Positions 1 to 11,879 of a DNA stretch of 64,000 bases are shown piece after piece. Source of the DNA: Acholoe squamosa (lineage: Eukaryota; Annelida; Polychaeta; Phyllodocida; Polynoidae). The notes under the pieces are model-generated. The model worked only from the letters and a program-made list of their open reading frames with translations. It was not told where the DNA came from and did no database searches. Both the position numbers and the translations under genes were made by a program. Positions within the stretch are counted from its first letter, which is position 1, and each line of letters starts with the position of its first letter. The stretch spans positions 62,141,339-62,205,338 of the forward strand of contig OX439043.1 in assembly GCA_949317995.1 (NCBI GenBank), in the 5' to 3' direction.

Positions 1-699
1 AATAAAACAATGCGCCGTGCATTTTGGCGCGAGAGAAGCGACCTTGGGTGTGTTATAGAGGTACAGTAAACATGCGTAACAAGGTCACAGTACCGGGAGC
101 AGTTAAAAGGACCCATACCAAATTTAACCAGCGGGAGCAGCACTGGGAGAGTGAGAATCGGACTTGGGGAATTGTAGATGGACTGAAGGGATCATATGCG
201 AATGAAATTTATGAAATAAAGTGAAAACAAGTGTTTATTTACTGTGAAATCTGCCACAAAGTGTTGTCATCTGAGCATGCGTATGAAGGCGTGATGCATG
301 GGTACTATTTTCCGGTAAGACGCGCTGTGATCGGCTAACATTTTCCCCATAGACAAACAGTGCTGCCAAAATCCCTCTTTGTAGGTACCCTGGTGGATGT
401 TTTTGGCGTAAACCAGATGGTTGTATGATAAATACCAAACCTCTGCTCGGAGATTGAGGGATATGTATGGCAAGTGTAGGTGATCAGCTAATCGCTGAAA
501 ATCTGGGTCAAGGCAACAATTTTCATTATTTTCCTGCTTAAATTTGACAAAAACAAAAAAATAACCCCCCAACCACTGTAAAATGGTCATATCTAGTCTT
601 AGAGGGCTGAAATTTCCCATAAAATGTGCAAATGAAGTTTTAAACTTAAAATAATGTACCGCTGATCTGAGCCTCAGTGCAAACTCTATAGGAGTGATG
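1..699. other. AT-rich sequence without a recognisable gene
   Basis: No gene is supported. A 149-codon open frame on the minus strand (267-716) begins inside the first unit of the adjacent tandem array and has no recognisable domain. A 66-codon plus-strand frame at 24-224 is also unsupported. Confidence 0.5.
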
Positions 700-2480
700 T
701 CACGGCCAGACATCAAGATGCTTTCTATTTTCTTTTACCCGCTTAGGCTCCACCCCCCTAAAAAATTGTAGGGATTAAACTAGAAGAATTAAACTAATTT
801 TTGGCATTGGTCCCATGCAGAAATTCGAAATATTGAAGCCAGGAGAAATTATTTAGTTTTAGGTTTGTTCACGTAAATAGGGACTGTCCCAGTAAAAGAT
901 CTGAATGTAACTCTAAATGTCCCAAATGTCCCAATTTTTTGGTTGGTTAGGTCTAATTTTTAGCACTGAGCCTAATACACAGTAAACCTGACTTATTTTA
1001 TTTATTTACCATCGTATTCCCATTAAAAAATATGCAGTGGTTAATATGTTATAGCTGTTTTAGTTTTGGTCGACATAGGCCCATTTTAGCATTGAAAGTA
1101 TATGGAAATGACTGATATGGCCAGACATCAAAATGCTTTATTTTTTGCTTCAACCCCCTAAAAATCCTGAAGAGGCTAAAAACTCGAATAATTAAACTAA
1201 TATTTGGCGCAAACCCCATGCAGAATTTTGAAATATTAAGGTCAGGACTTTGACTTTGTTCATGTAATGTTAAGTCTATGGGCGTTACCCGGTAATAGAA
1301 CTGAGTGAAACTCTAAATATCCGAATTATTTTTTTAAGCTAGTTAGGCCTGTTTCCAGCAATGAGTTTAATACACATTAAACTTATGATATTTTACTTGG
1401 TTCCAACCATATTCCCATTAAAAAATATTCAGGAGATTTTAATTGACAACTCATTTACTTTTGGTCAGATTCAGCCTTCTCTACCATTGAAAGTGTATGG
1501 AAATCACTGATACGGCCAGACACCAAGATGCTTTTTTGTTTTTACCCGTTTAGGCTTCACCCCCCTAAAATTGCTTAAGAGGCTAAAAACTAAAGGAAAT
1601 AAACTAATTTATGACGGTGGTCCCATCAAGAAATTCGAAATATTAAGCCCAGGAGAAATTATTTAGTTTTATCTTTGTTCACATAATGATAACTCTATGG
1701 GGACAGCTATAAGGCGCACCTACAGAATAATTTTTGTATTGGGGAGTTAGGCCTAATTTTCAGCACTGAGACTAGTACACAGTAAACTTTAGTTATTTTA
1801 CTTCTTTACCATTGTACTACAATTAAAAGATATTCAGGATTTATTTAATGACAGCTCATTTACTTGTGGTCGTCATAGGCCTACTTCAGCATTGAAAGTA
1901 TATGGAAATGACTGATTCGACCAGACATCAAAATGCTTTATTTTTGTTTTACCCGTTTAGGCTTCACCCCCTAAAAATGCTGAGGAGGCTTAAAACTAGA
2001 GGATATAAACTAATTTATGGCGTTGGTCCCATCAAGAAATTCGAAATATTAAGCCCAGGAGAAATTATTTAGTTTCATCTTTGCTCATGTAATGATAACT
2101 CTATGGGGACAGCTATAAGGAGCACCTACAGAATAATTTTTGTATTGGGGGGTTAGGCCTAATTTTCAGCACTGAGCCTAATACACAGTAAACTTGAGGT
2201 TTTTTTTTCTTTACCATCGTACACCCATTAAAAAATATTCAGGGGTTCATTTTTTATTAGCCTTTTAGTTTTGGTCGACATGGGCCTATTTTAGCATTGA
2301 AAGTATATAGAAATGACTAGTGTGGCCAGACATCAATTTGCTTTTTTTAGATTTTACATATTTAGGGCTTCCAAATCCCCCCCCCTTTTTTTTTTGGGAC
2401 AAAGTAGACATATTGTAGATACACATACTTGGATTTCATTACAAAATTTGAAATATTGAGGTCAGGAGAAATGCTTGAGT
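700..2480. repeat. Tandem array, about 400-bp unit, five diverged copies
   Basis: The landmark GGCCAGACATCAAGATGC and its variants occurs at about 704, 1119, 1514, 1919 and 2324, giving a period of 395-415 bp. Each unit also carries, in the same order, a C-rich block with CCCCCTAAAA, GAAATATTAAGCCCAGGAG, TTAGGCCTAATTTTCAGCAC and GCATTGAAAGTATATGGAAA. Units differ by many substitutions and small indels, so the array is old. The last unit decays after about 2480. No conserved open frame runs through the units, so this is a satellite-like tandem repeat rather than a protein repeat. Confidence 0.85.
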
Positions 2481-3078
2481 TGTAGCTTTGTTCAGCTTCA
2501 TTTACATAAAATTCTGTGCATAAACATGCACAGCACAAACTGTTATACTTTTATAAGTTAACAAGTACCCAAACACTAGTGGTACCTCTATGAAACGTTC
2601 CCAACTACATTATAAATAACATTTCAGAATTATACAAGGACTAGTATTATCTCTATAACAGGTTCCTGACTACAGGGTAATGATACCTTGTGAGGAGTGG
2701 TCAACATTATAACATCAACTCGACTTCATTGAATAAGTTTCAAAGAAAAATAGTCAACATTTTACATAGTCTATAGTAAAACCTGAAGTAGGTTAAATAT
2801 ATTAATTCTGAAGTAGGTTTAATAAATTAATTCTATACTATGTTTTACATAATAAATGAACCAACAATATTTGTCCGTGATTAGCAATGCAGCCATCAAC
2901 AATTATCAAAAGTTCTACTTGGTGAAATTGATGTTAACCATGGAATTTCTGAAGATTGCAGTGCTAAACAGGGTCCTTGTCATGTCTATAGTGCTGCTTG
3001 ATGCAGCATTAATCCTGATTTGTGAAGGAGGAGCCTCTTTTGCAAGACTTGGCACCATCACATCAGTGCACCTAGATG
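2481..3078. other. No gene seen
   Basis: AT-rich sequence with short direct repeats near 2790-2840, where a phrase containing CTGAAGTAGGTT occurs twice. A short plus-strand open frame beginning at 2856 overlaps the Crypton relic antisense and is not supported. Confidence 0.5.
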
Positions 3079-3981
3079 TCATTGCAAGTACATTTGACAT
3101 TTGGAATAGCACTCCATGCTCTTAGTATTTTGGTGGCCAGTGATCGCTTTAATGTCATTGGCTACCATTCCAGCATTTCTCGGAATGGTGACACAAGTCA
3201 CACACAGGCTGTCATTGGTGTATATCACATCCAGCTTGGCAGCAGCGCTAATTTTGGGCATCATTTTACCAATATTATTTATACCCAAGGGGGCATTGCA
3301 GAACCACTCATCACTGCCATGCCAATTTAGGTCCTTCAGCCTTTGGAATAAATCAGGTAACTGGTCATTCAATTTTGACAGATAGAGTTTTAGACTGTTT
3401 ATGGGGCATAAGTCAGTGCCTGTCGCAAACATTATCTGTTCATGCTCAGTTGCATTTACAGAAGTTGACTGATGATTTTTCTCAAGGGGATTATGATCCA
3501 AAGTAGCGTACTCCACTCCATTTTCTTCCTTAAATACAATTTGGTCCTTTTGCAGTTGACATAATCCTTCACATCCACTCTGGCCAAAGTGGAGAACGAC
3601 TTCGACAAACACTTTATTCTGAAGTGTCTGTGGTTTGTCGGTAGATACTGCTCCAGATGAATATATTTGCATCATGTGTTTTTTTGTGATTGGTGAGTAT
3701 TGCTTTGTCCATGCCTTTTTTCTTTAGAACTTTTACCTGTCCCGTGAGAACATTGTTAGCCTCGAGAAAAAGAATATCCTTCAGAATGTTGATGGTCAGC
3801 CTATGTGGTGGCATGGTCAGATGGCGATGGAGCGCTGACCGGATGGACAACAGACTTGATTTTGAATATGGTTTACCATCCTTGGACTGAACTTCAGCAT
3901 AGAATCTCCGTGACCATTGCGCCAGCACATCAGACCGTTGTATTTCAAAGTTGACCGGCAGTCCATTCTCCTCTAACCAAG
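3079..3981 (-). pseudogene. Crypton-type tyrosine recombinase (DUF3504, KIAA1958/ZMYM-like), broken
   Basis: Two minus-strand frames, 3614-3928 and 3079-3675, together resemble the tyrosine-recombinase-like domain of Crypton DNA transposons and their domesticated relatives (DUF3504). The first part has AQWSRRFYAEV followed by SKSSLLSIRSALHRHL, typical of the N-terminal core-binding half. The second part has STDKPQTLQNKVFVEVVLHFG, then ATGTDLCPINSLKLYLSKL, NAPLGINNIGKMMPKISAAA and a C-terminal TGHQNTKSMECY. The frames are offset at a run of seven T (3679-3685 on the plus strand), so the reading frame is broken. In the family the catalytic positions are Arg, His-x-x-Arg, His and Tyr. Here the segment after LHFG lacks an obvious Arg and the His-x-x-Arg stretch reads TNDSLCVT, so activity is unlikely even apart from the frameshift. 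Coding sequence continues upstream to about 3981, where the minus strand reads pyrimidine-rich sequence then CACTCAG, a good 3' splice site. The host locus or element was therefore spliced. Confidence 0.8.
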
Positions 3982-4066
3982 CTGAGTGAATAAAAGAGAA
4001 TTTTTTTTATTATTTGATATTTGTTATGCACCACAAATTATTCGACTGTCTGTGCTGCAATAAAGC

Positions 4067-4350
4067 ATGGCAATCTCAATCGTCGTGCATTATGCCATGG
4101 CTATAAGGCCTCGCTGAATATGCCTCTTCAATATCATCAACAAACATCACACTTGTGTCAGTCTTTTCAAGCTGATAGCTGTAAACAATGTGAATTTCGC
4201 CATCTTCTGTACTCTGAACTGTGTATGTGTTGTATCCTAAACATTTGCTTACATGAAGCAAAACTCCCAAAAACTTATTACCATGGATGTCCGCGTAAAC
4301 CAGATCATCAGCCTCATACTTGTCATCTGCTTTCGCTGCTATTTCGCACC
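4067..4350 (-). pseudogene. Possible upstream exon of the Crypton-like locus
   Basis: A minus-strand frame of about 90 codons ends near 4070. It contains KADDKYEADDLVYADIHGNK, then LGVLLHVSKCLGYNTYTVQ and an acidic VMFVDDIEEAYS segment. The composition looks protein-like and resembles small beta-barrel (Tudor/chromo-barrel-like) folds with a D-x-V-x-A start, but I do not recognise a family. It lies just upstream, on the same strand, of the splice acceptor of the recombinase relic, so it may be a neighbouring exon of the same gene. No convincing donor site was found. Confidence 0.3.
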
Positions 4351-4497
4351 AGCTTTCCGAGCGTTGCGAGCTTGTTGTTCGTAGACCGGGTAGATTGCAT
4401 CGAGCATAATACTGTGCCCTGCCAGGGAAAGTCTCGATCTCCGCGCATTATACGACAACAGAATGTCTCGACATGAAGAGACTCGTCGTCTATTCTC

Positions 4498-4498
<1 letters not shown>

Positions 4499-4552
<54 letters not shown>
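4499..4552. repeat. (AT)n microsatellite
   Basis: About 27 uninterrupted AT dinucleotides. A minus-strand open frame running through it encodes only alternating Tyr-Ile and is an artefact. Confidence 0.98.
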
Positions 4553-4556
<4 letters not shown>

Positions 4557-5589
4557 CCATGTGCCGTGGTGCCACCTAATACTGCAAAGATGACAGTGGA
4601 TATCCACTATCACCTTTTCAGCACTACGTAGTACCACTGTCTATGGGGAAAAGCACTGACCCAGACCCAGAGTGTCATGCCTTCATCATTACACCCAACA
4701 TATTCAATAAGCAGCCTGGTTTCTATGTTGTTTCATCCTGTGATTCCATATACCTGTTTTAGACTCAGGTCTGCATTGCACATAAGCTTTCCCAATTGAC
4801 AGCAAATAGCTTATCATATATACAGCATTACTTATGTTGTGACCAGTAGAAGGGCATTTTGGTGAAAACCTCTCTGCACGCATTGCCAAAGGTCGATGCT
4901 AAACAAAGCAATAGCTATCAATAAAATTTATTTAGAATGGACTATAGATGATTATTTGCTTATATATCCGATTCCCTACAGATGGTGTATGTATGTATAC
5001 ATACATATATCGTATTTCAGTTAAAATAGCTTCAGGTTTAGACAGAGAGTTGATTACACAAGAGGAACCTAATTCATTCCTAAAGAAATTGCATAGAATA
5101 GCCATTACCCTTACAAATCAATCTCTTCACCCTATGGGACATAAGGATTTCCCCTATAATCCCAGAACTACTGCCACTTTTGTGGAACAAAAGAATTGCT
5201 GCTGGATATTAATCAAGGTTCTGCTGAGCATTCAATTAAACACCACCATAACCTTATAACAGACACAATCCCTGTTCATCCAAATCTTTTGCAGCTGGTT
5301 ATTGTGATGTATGTTTTTGTAATTTGTAATCAAAGTTGAAATACAAACCTTTACAATCACAATCCTCTTAAGAGGAAAAACCTAAAATAGATGGCTTTGT
5401 AGGACTAGAAGCAATAAATGCAGTGTTTGTGAATCATTGCTTAGATGTATCTCATTTGAAGAACATCATGCCTGATAAAATGGATATAATACAACTGTAT
5501 ATAGTTTTATTTGCTACTAAATATCAGCCATTGTCTACATACCCCTGTGATTATTGGAAGTATTGCTTATTAAAGACTTCAATAATCGC
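4553..5589. other. No gene seen
   Basis: AT-rich non-coding sequence. A GTAT/ATAC palindromic cluster lies at about 4988-5010. The open frame at 4948-5259 (103 codons) has no domain and weak composition. Confidence 0.5.
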
Positions 5590-6330
5590 CTAAATCCTAA
5601 TGACGAAAGTATTTAACAGCTACCCTTAACAAGGTACTTATGTCGACTGTGATGAATCCACAGTTGACACTGTCTTTATTATGAGCCCTGGGCTAATCCA
5701 TTGTATTATTATGTTCTGAATAAAGCTCGTCCTGAAGAGCCCATATATTCTAGCTCTGACAAATGAAATATGCTGAAAGTGATAAATAATATTATGTTCT
5801 TAATTAATGGAAGGGACCTCTCGAAATAATCTCCTGATGATGGACCAAGCAAGAAGCCTGATGAATGCCAGTTCTGAAACAATGGCCAATCTCCTAAGCA
5901 CACTTTAAGGCCTCGCCCTCTACCAACTTACAGACAGGTGTCGGAACTAACAGAGACCAATTTGTAACTTGACAAAGCTAGACTTAGGTTACATGGCTCA
6001 TGTTTGAGAAATGATGGACGATGTCTGTGATCTCCCAACACTATACTACATATGACCCTGTGAGTACAAATCTTGGCGCTCTGGCGCAAATCTAGGTCAC
6101 ATGATACCAAATGCTGGCTTCTGATTGGTCAGCTTCAAAACTTTATTTTATTTTCAGCTCAATTTTAATTTTATTGTTACTTAAAAATCTAATCTAATGG
6201 CACATGTTTGCTGTGGAAGCACTTCAGTACAGGAACAGGACAGGTGAGCAGGCTCAGGTGAATAATTTTAAAGATTATGTCTATAAGCAAGTGGCTTACC
6301 TGAGTCTAGATGGTTACTACAATATGTGAT
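5590..6330 (+). repeat. Dispersed repeat family A, copy 1
   Basis: Collinear in the same orientation with 34,858-35,600. Shared landmarks include CATTTAACAGCTACCC / TATTTAACAGCTACCC, GACTGTGATGAATC, the phrase AAGGCCTC(G/A)CCCTCTACCAACTT with CAGACAGGTGT, and GTTTGCTGTGGAAGCACTTC. This copy has about 185 extra bases (roughly 6000-6185) between the ACATGGC and GGCACATG landmarks. A third fragment lies at about 30,630-30,715. No open frame is conserved between copies. Confidence 0.8.
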
Positions 6331-6562
6331 ATACAGATGAAGTTGATTAGAAAATAAGACCTAGATTATGTATTACAATGAATTGGGGTTCCCTCTCACA
6401 TATCCATCAGATATTTTATAGTGACAGGTAAAAGAAATTAGTGTGCTGATACAGTTGTTAACACAGCTGAATACATGTATTCTTCAAAACTTGTGTGAAA
6501 AAGCCTCAGAAAATGAGTGTGAAAATATTGATATCTACTTTCATATTGGATTGTAGTACCAC

Positions 6563-6632
6563 TCGGCATGGAGTAATGGACAGCGAGTCTGTCTTATGCC
6601 ACAGTGTCCGGGGTTCGTTTCACTGCAGGACC
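6563..6632 (+). repeat. tRNA-like sequence (SINE head)
   Basis: GCATGGAGTAATGGACAGC resembles a Pol III A box region, and GGGGTTCGTTTCACTGC resembles a B box about 40 bases downstream, the spacing seen in tRNA genes. I could not build a full cloverleaf, so a tRNA-derived SINE head or tRNA pseudogene is more likely than a working tRNA. Confidence 0.4.
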
Positions 6633-6844
6633 TGAACGGTTTTAACTGGAAATGTATCACGATAATTATTAACATTTCCAGATTCTAACCAAAGGCTTCT
6701 TGAAGAAGAACAAAAGGACACAGAGTAGGGTTATGGCTGGATAATGCACATCCAAGCCAAAGTCGTGAGACAAGTTTGGATTATCAACGATAACTTTATC
6801 TTTCATAATTTTTCTAAATTATGATAGCCCACTCATTTTTGTCA

Positions 6845-7260
6845 TGACCAAAGGGGCACAAAATGATGGTGACAAGCTATCATAAAATAGATGTTCATGG
6901 GAACTTAAGGATGTGGTCCTTTCAGACTACTTCACAATGGGCAGGTTTGGAAGAAATTGAGAAATGGCAACACACTCTAACGGTGTGTGTCTTTCAACCT
7001 AAGTATAATCCTGAAATACCAAAGACAATCTGCCTCTGGGTTCTATACTGGAAACTTGAGGATATCAGTTTGTACCCTCTAGGGACTGACTGCCGTGAGA
7101 TATATTAAGGTATAGACCTTTCAGAGCCTGGAGGAGACTGCAGTAGGATGCTTCAACTAGATCACTTCAAACCGTAGTGAGTGTCACCAATACTAGTCTT
7201 GACATAAAGGCCTTTAATAGTACTTTGACCACTCTAGCAGTTCCTAAGCAGTGGTAACCC
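6845..7260 (+). repeat. Dispersed repeat family B, copy 1
   Basis: Matches 57,665-58,130 in the same orientation. Shared phrases include TTCATGGGAACT, AAGGATGTGG, CACTTCA, GGCAGGTTTGG, CTTGAGGATATCAGTT, and CCTAAGCAGTGGT / CCTAGGGAGTGGT. The copies differ by many substitutions and small indels. Neither has an extended open frame. Confidence 0.8.
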
Positions 7261-7559
7261 AGGGCCTTGTCTTCGATTATGTTTTCTTTGGTAGCAGAGC
7301 TATACCAATCCATGATTTACATGGAGGAACCAACTGTTGAAGACGTAATAAGAGTCTATTGTCTATTATGTATAAGGTGTCCTGTGTCCTGTACCTGCTG
7401 GGAATCTAAGTGGCAATGTTAATATAAGCATGAATATAAGCAGCTGTAGGTGCCAGATGTATGACAAATCACTGCTTTACAGATAACCGAAGGGGTAACA
7501 GGACCTTTACCCCCTTGTGAAGTGAGCATATTCAAAAGATACATTGGTGTTAGGTAATA

Positions 7560-7880
7560 TCACAGATGTGCCAGTCAAATATGAGGGATGTGCAGAGTAG
7601 GGGGATAGTTACCATGAGGGATAGGTAAAGTGAATGATAGGCAACTTGAGGATAGGTAGACTAATGGTAAGAATGTACAGAGAAAATTAGGTACAAAGGT
7701 GAGTTAATCCTTTAAGCCATTTGAGGGAAAACCTAATTAAACTCTAGATGTTTCAAGGGATAGGTAGTATGAGTGATAGGCAGACTAAGGGATAGGCAGC
7801 ATGTGGGAGAGGCAGAGCCATACACAGGCAGAGTACTTGTCAAGTTGGGATAGGCAAACATTGGGATATGTAGATTGAGG
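7560..7880. repeat. Degenerate minisatellite, GGGATAGG(C/T)A motif
   Basis: Irregular repeats of GATAGGTA/GATAGGCA with linkers such as AGACTAA and CATGTGGGA between about 7607 and 7870. There is no coding potential. Confidence 0.65.
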
Positions 7881-8289
7881 TACTGACTTTGATTAGCATG
7901 TTGCATCTATAAAAAGAACCAATCATTTTCGATATAACTTTTGTACATTTTTAAAATATTCTTATCATCAAACCTCATTTTTAGGTACCTTTGGCCAAAT
8001 TTTGAGAATCAAGACCACAAATTTTAGATTTAGCAGGATTTTTCGGTATAGGTGGTCCCTTGTGTCCATTTGATATCACTCTGATAAAGATTCCTGACAT
8101 CTCCATAAATCCCCTTATCTTACATAGGACTCAGTACTGAACACAAAAAGTAGCCTACCTTTAAGGGAGGTAGAGGGGGGTGGCCTGCACTATAGGACTC
8201 TATGGAGTAACACATCCTAGGGAACCTATACTTTTCTTGGTAATATACCACTCAGGACTAACATTATGTCCTATTCCCCAGCACTTAAT

Positions 8290-8490
8290 GAGTAGTCCTA
8301 AGGACAAAAATCTAGTCCTCAGGACTACATCTTTAGCCCCAAGGACTACATTTCTAGTCCTAAGGACTACATGCATATGGAGAGGGTAAATGTCCTAGCG
8401 GGTGAATGTCATATGGGGGTAAGTGTCATGTGGGTAAAAGTCTGGGGGTAAATAACCAGGGGGTAAATGTCTTGGGGGTAGAAGTCCTAG
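8290..8490. repeat. Two adjacent minisatellites
   Basis: At about 8292-8376 there are four units of roughly 21 bp built on the self-complementary core AGTCCTAAGGACT followed by ACAT. At about 8385-8490 a second repeat uses GGGGGTAAATGTC-like units. The palindromic core could form small hairpins. No gene is present. Confidence 0.75.
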
Positions 8491-8596
8491 AATGGACCGA
8501 AGGTATGGGACTTGTTAGATTCTGACACTCAGCACTGTGGAAGTTAATCAGAATTTATGAACAAGATTTAATCGGTCAACTGGTATGATTAAGTTG

Positions 8597-8727
<131 letters not shown>

Positions 8728-9074
8728 ATATACAAGCTGAGAAACTGGTAATTTGTTTGCTTCCTCTCTTTTACCATTGTCAGCTTATCTTGGGCTGTAT
8801 ATGAATTAATGTATACATGTTGCCTTAGTAATAATGTCTACCCATGATCTGTATTCGGTTTGTTGAATGCACTAGTGTTGGTGAACTACACTGTACTGCT
8901 TACCAAGTGTTAAACTTAATCTCCATTGCTCCTGTTGCTATATCTATCGTTGGTGAATCTGTATACCTGTATACTTACATACCTGTAAAGCTTATAGCTT
9001 ACTTGTTTAATTCATTTGGTTTTATTAGTAGACAACAGAAAGCATCAATAGATGTGGAAAACTTAACAGATAAA

Positions 9075-9590
9075 TTTGATTATTGAATATCAGAATTATA
9101 ATAGACAGGGCAAAATCTGTATTCTACTAACCATGATATGTACTTTATATTCAAGGAGTGGGTTTTATTCAGTTTTTTCCAGAGAATCCAAATCTGCCTG
9201 GGGCTATTTTGTATTTTGCATATTAACGCCCCTAATTTGCATATATAATTAGATAGGTAAAATAACCTCATTAAGCCTCAGAACAATATCAAAAATGACT
9301 ACAATTATTCTAAAATGGTTATTTTTCAGTGAATAGGTTCTGGTAATAAGATTTTACCATTTTTGAGTTCAGCCTAGTTTGCATAATTTATGCAAAACGT
9401 TAAATTATGAGGTATTTTCACTCTTATTATGATAAATTCTGAAAAAATATGAAATATTGGAAAGAAATCAATGAAACTTGTCAGATGCATGCTTTATAAT
9501 TAGGAAAATCATCTGAAAGTTGGGGCCTTCAATGCAACAACTGTATCCAATATGGCTGCCTTGTTTCAATATGGCTACCATTGAAATCTT
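9075..9590 (+). repeat. Dispersed repeat family C, copy 1
   Basis: This is the inverted counterpart of 19,160-19,665. Landmarks shared as reverse complements include GACAGGGCAAAATCTGTATT, TTTTCCAGAGAATCC, AGCCTCAGAA, TTTGCATAATTTATGCAAAA, and ATATGGCTGCCTTGTTTC. AATTTGCATATATAATTAGA and GCATAATTTATGC are nearly self-complementary. No protein is encoded. The family may be a non-autonomous DNA element, but its ends were not defined. Confidence 0.8.
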
Positions 9591-10536
9591 CTAAAACCTT
9601 TTTAATCTAATTCACTTACAAACACAAATAAAAATGCTAGGAGTACTATTTTGGGATCATGGAATTGAATCTGACCATTTTTTAGACTTTCTTGGGCAGC
9701 CATCTTGGATTTAGATCACTTTTTTCCTCAAAAAGCTTAACAAATCAAGATTTCAACTCTGAATTCTACAAGAATATGAATGATTCTTAAAGAACGCATT
9801 ATTCTTGAGAGTAACCATCAGAAATATGGTGAAATCTAGCAGGTTAGTGTAATATATGGTGCAGTTTGGCAGCCATCATGAGTCTGTTCCTGAAGTCCTG
9901 CAGTTCACTTTCTGTATTAGCTCCTAAATTAGATTCTCCCTTTGGAGTGGGACCTTTGGGCTGGGTGCACGAAGGAGCAGACTACGCTCATTAGGGCCTT
10001 CCATAGTAACAATTGATATACTAGAATTATGAAAGGCAATAAAATCTTCAGTTTTCTTGGAGTTTACTGTAGGTACATTGGCACCATGTGACCTTATGTA
10101 TGGGCCATCATGGTCTAAATGCTGTTGATGTGTAATGGGATTCCTCCTCAATGAACCATGACTTAGTGATCAAAGACTATGGGTTGACTGATTTGTAAAT
10201 TCCTCAGGATTTGGCCCAGTATCCACTGACTACCTTTATTGTGTTGTCACTGTATTTCAGTTATCAGATTGTATTGGAGTTTGGTTTTACCTCCACTAAT
10301 ACTACAGTCAGGCCATGACCCTCATATTACCATGGGAAGCTAGATCACTTGATTACTAAATATGGGCCATGGTATGAGGGCAGGTGCAAAATAAACATGT
10401 TAACAATTAAGGCATTATGTTGCTGAGGGAAGGGGGCTACTCTTCAAAGCATTTTGGCTCATTCTTCAAATAACTTAGCACCTTTTAATTCTTAGTTAAT
10501 CCCTTAATACCTTTAATTGATCATGAAAGGTACTGT

Positions 10537-10537
<1 letters not shown>
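9591..10537. other. No gene seen
   Basis: AT-rich sequence. Short open frames such as 9924-10,151 on the minus strand have no recognisable features. Confidence 0.5.

Positions 10538-10588
<51 letters not shown>
10538..10588. repeat. (AT)n microsatellite
   Basis: About 25 uninterrupted AT dinucleotides. Confidence 0.98.
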
Positions 10589-10592
<4 letters not shown>

Positions 10593-11600
10593 ACTGATTT
10601 TGCCAATACATTGTTTATTTATCACAGATATCTAGAATGCTGCCAAAATAGTAATGACAGTGGAATTGGAGAGGCAAACACAGACGAATTGATTATAATT
10701 TCAACACAGTGTTATGGCAAACCCGTCCCATGACTCTAAATGTCACACTCTAATATCCCTAAGAATTGTAGCATACCTGGCCAACTGGATTATCAAGTTA
10801 CATTTTAATGTTAAACACATCTGGGTAAAAATCCGAAATCTGCACCAATTGGGTCGGAAACCTGATAGAAAATAATGCATACTTTTTTCCTCCAGAATGC
10901 ATTTATGTATGTTATAGTCTATACTATTCCAGATGGGGACAGTACTAAAATAATTATTTGAGAAATTGTGACCAGGCAAGCAAAAACACCCCTCTGCAGG
11001 GATATTCATTATCAAAGTTCATCTCAAGATCTTTAAAACGAGACATCATTGGCTTGAATATTCATAGTAGTTATTTCAGAACCCCTCCTTGAACATAGGT
11101 TGTTATTCATATCTGAAATCAATGATTAAGCTCTAAATACATTATTAAACATAATTACCCTATATATAAAAAGGCATTACTTCGTCGCTGGTTCCCACCC
11201 CATTCAATTAAGCTTGAGTGCTTGCCAGGAACAGATAAACCAAAAGAGGCTAGATAAAAGTATGTACTTTTTTCAAAATTAACTCGATTTTTCTTCAGAT
11301 TTTCACTGCTAATAATATTATTAGAGGCCCATATATGATTAAAGTCTCCTTCTATCAAGTGAATGATAGATTCAACCGTAAATAAAAGTAGAGAGTATTT
11401 TTAAACAATAGCCTCTAGCCTCAAAATCATAGGAGCTTTGTTCTCTGCATTTTCGGCCATCTTGGATCTCAGTTCAAAGAATTGGCACCTGGCCCGATTT
11501 TATTTATCAAGGAAACTGATCGCCGATTCTAAATGTAGATTCCACTCACTGAGACCGTTCATTTGATATATTATATGTTAAGATGTGATGGGTAGTTCCA
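10589..11600. other. No gene seen
   Basis: AT-rich sequence with only short, unsupported open frames (10,743-11,015 and 11,155-11,358 on the minus strand). Confidence 0.5.
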
Positions 11601-11825
11601 GAGAAACTGACTAAACCTCAACCCTCCGAAAGGTCCTGCTGGGAGAGTGTAAAATTGTTTGATGTTGCTAAGATAAGTGCTGTTGCTAAGATAAGCATCG
11701 CTAAGTTAAGTGCTTCAATTGTAAGACACCAGGGGGCTGCACAGGCACCTGATAAATGGTCAGAGATTGCAATCAGAAATGACCACAGCTTGCCGTGAAA
11801 AGAAATCTAGGGTCATGCCCCCCAC

Positions 11826-11846
11826 ACTAGTGCCGAAGGCACTAGT
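11826..11846 (+). repeat. Perfect hairpin followed by CTAGT-type end; possible Helitron-like 3' terminus
   Basis: ACTAGTGCC, a GAA loop and GGCACTAGT form a perfect 9-bp stem. Helitron-like elements end in a short GC-rich hairpin close to a CTRR terminus, and GGCACTAGT fits that pattern. I could not find the 5' TC end or an encoded Rep/helicase, so this would be a non-autonomous copy or a chance hairpin. Confidence 0.35.
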
Positions 11847-11879
11847 AATATCTAAAAACACAATAATTCAGCCTTTTTC

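Noticed and set aside
267-716. 149-codon minus-strand frame
   Set aside because: Starts in the first unit of a decayed tandem array, is not conserved in the other units, and has no domain.
4339-4575. Minus-strand frame with repeated Tyr-Ile
   Set aside because: Produced by the AT microsatellite.
8290-8490. CRISPR-like array
   Set aside because: The units are short, degenerate and self-complementary without unique spacers of constant length, in a eukaryotic context.
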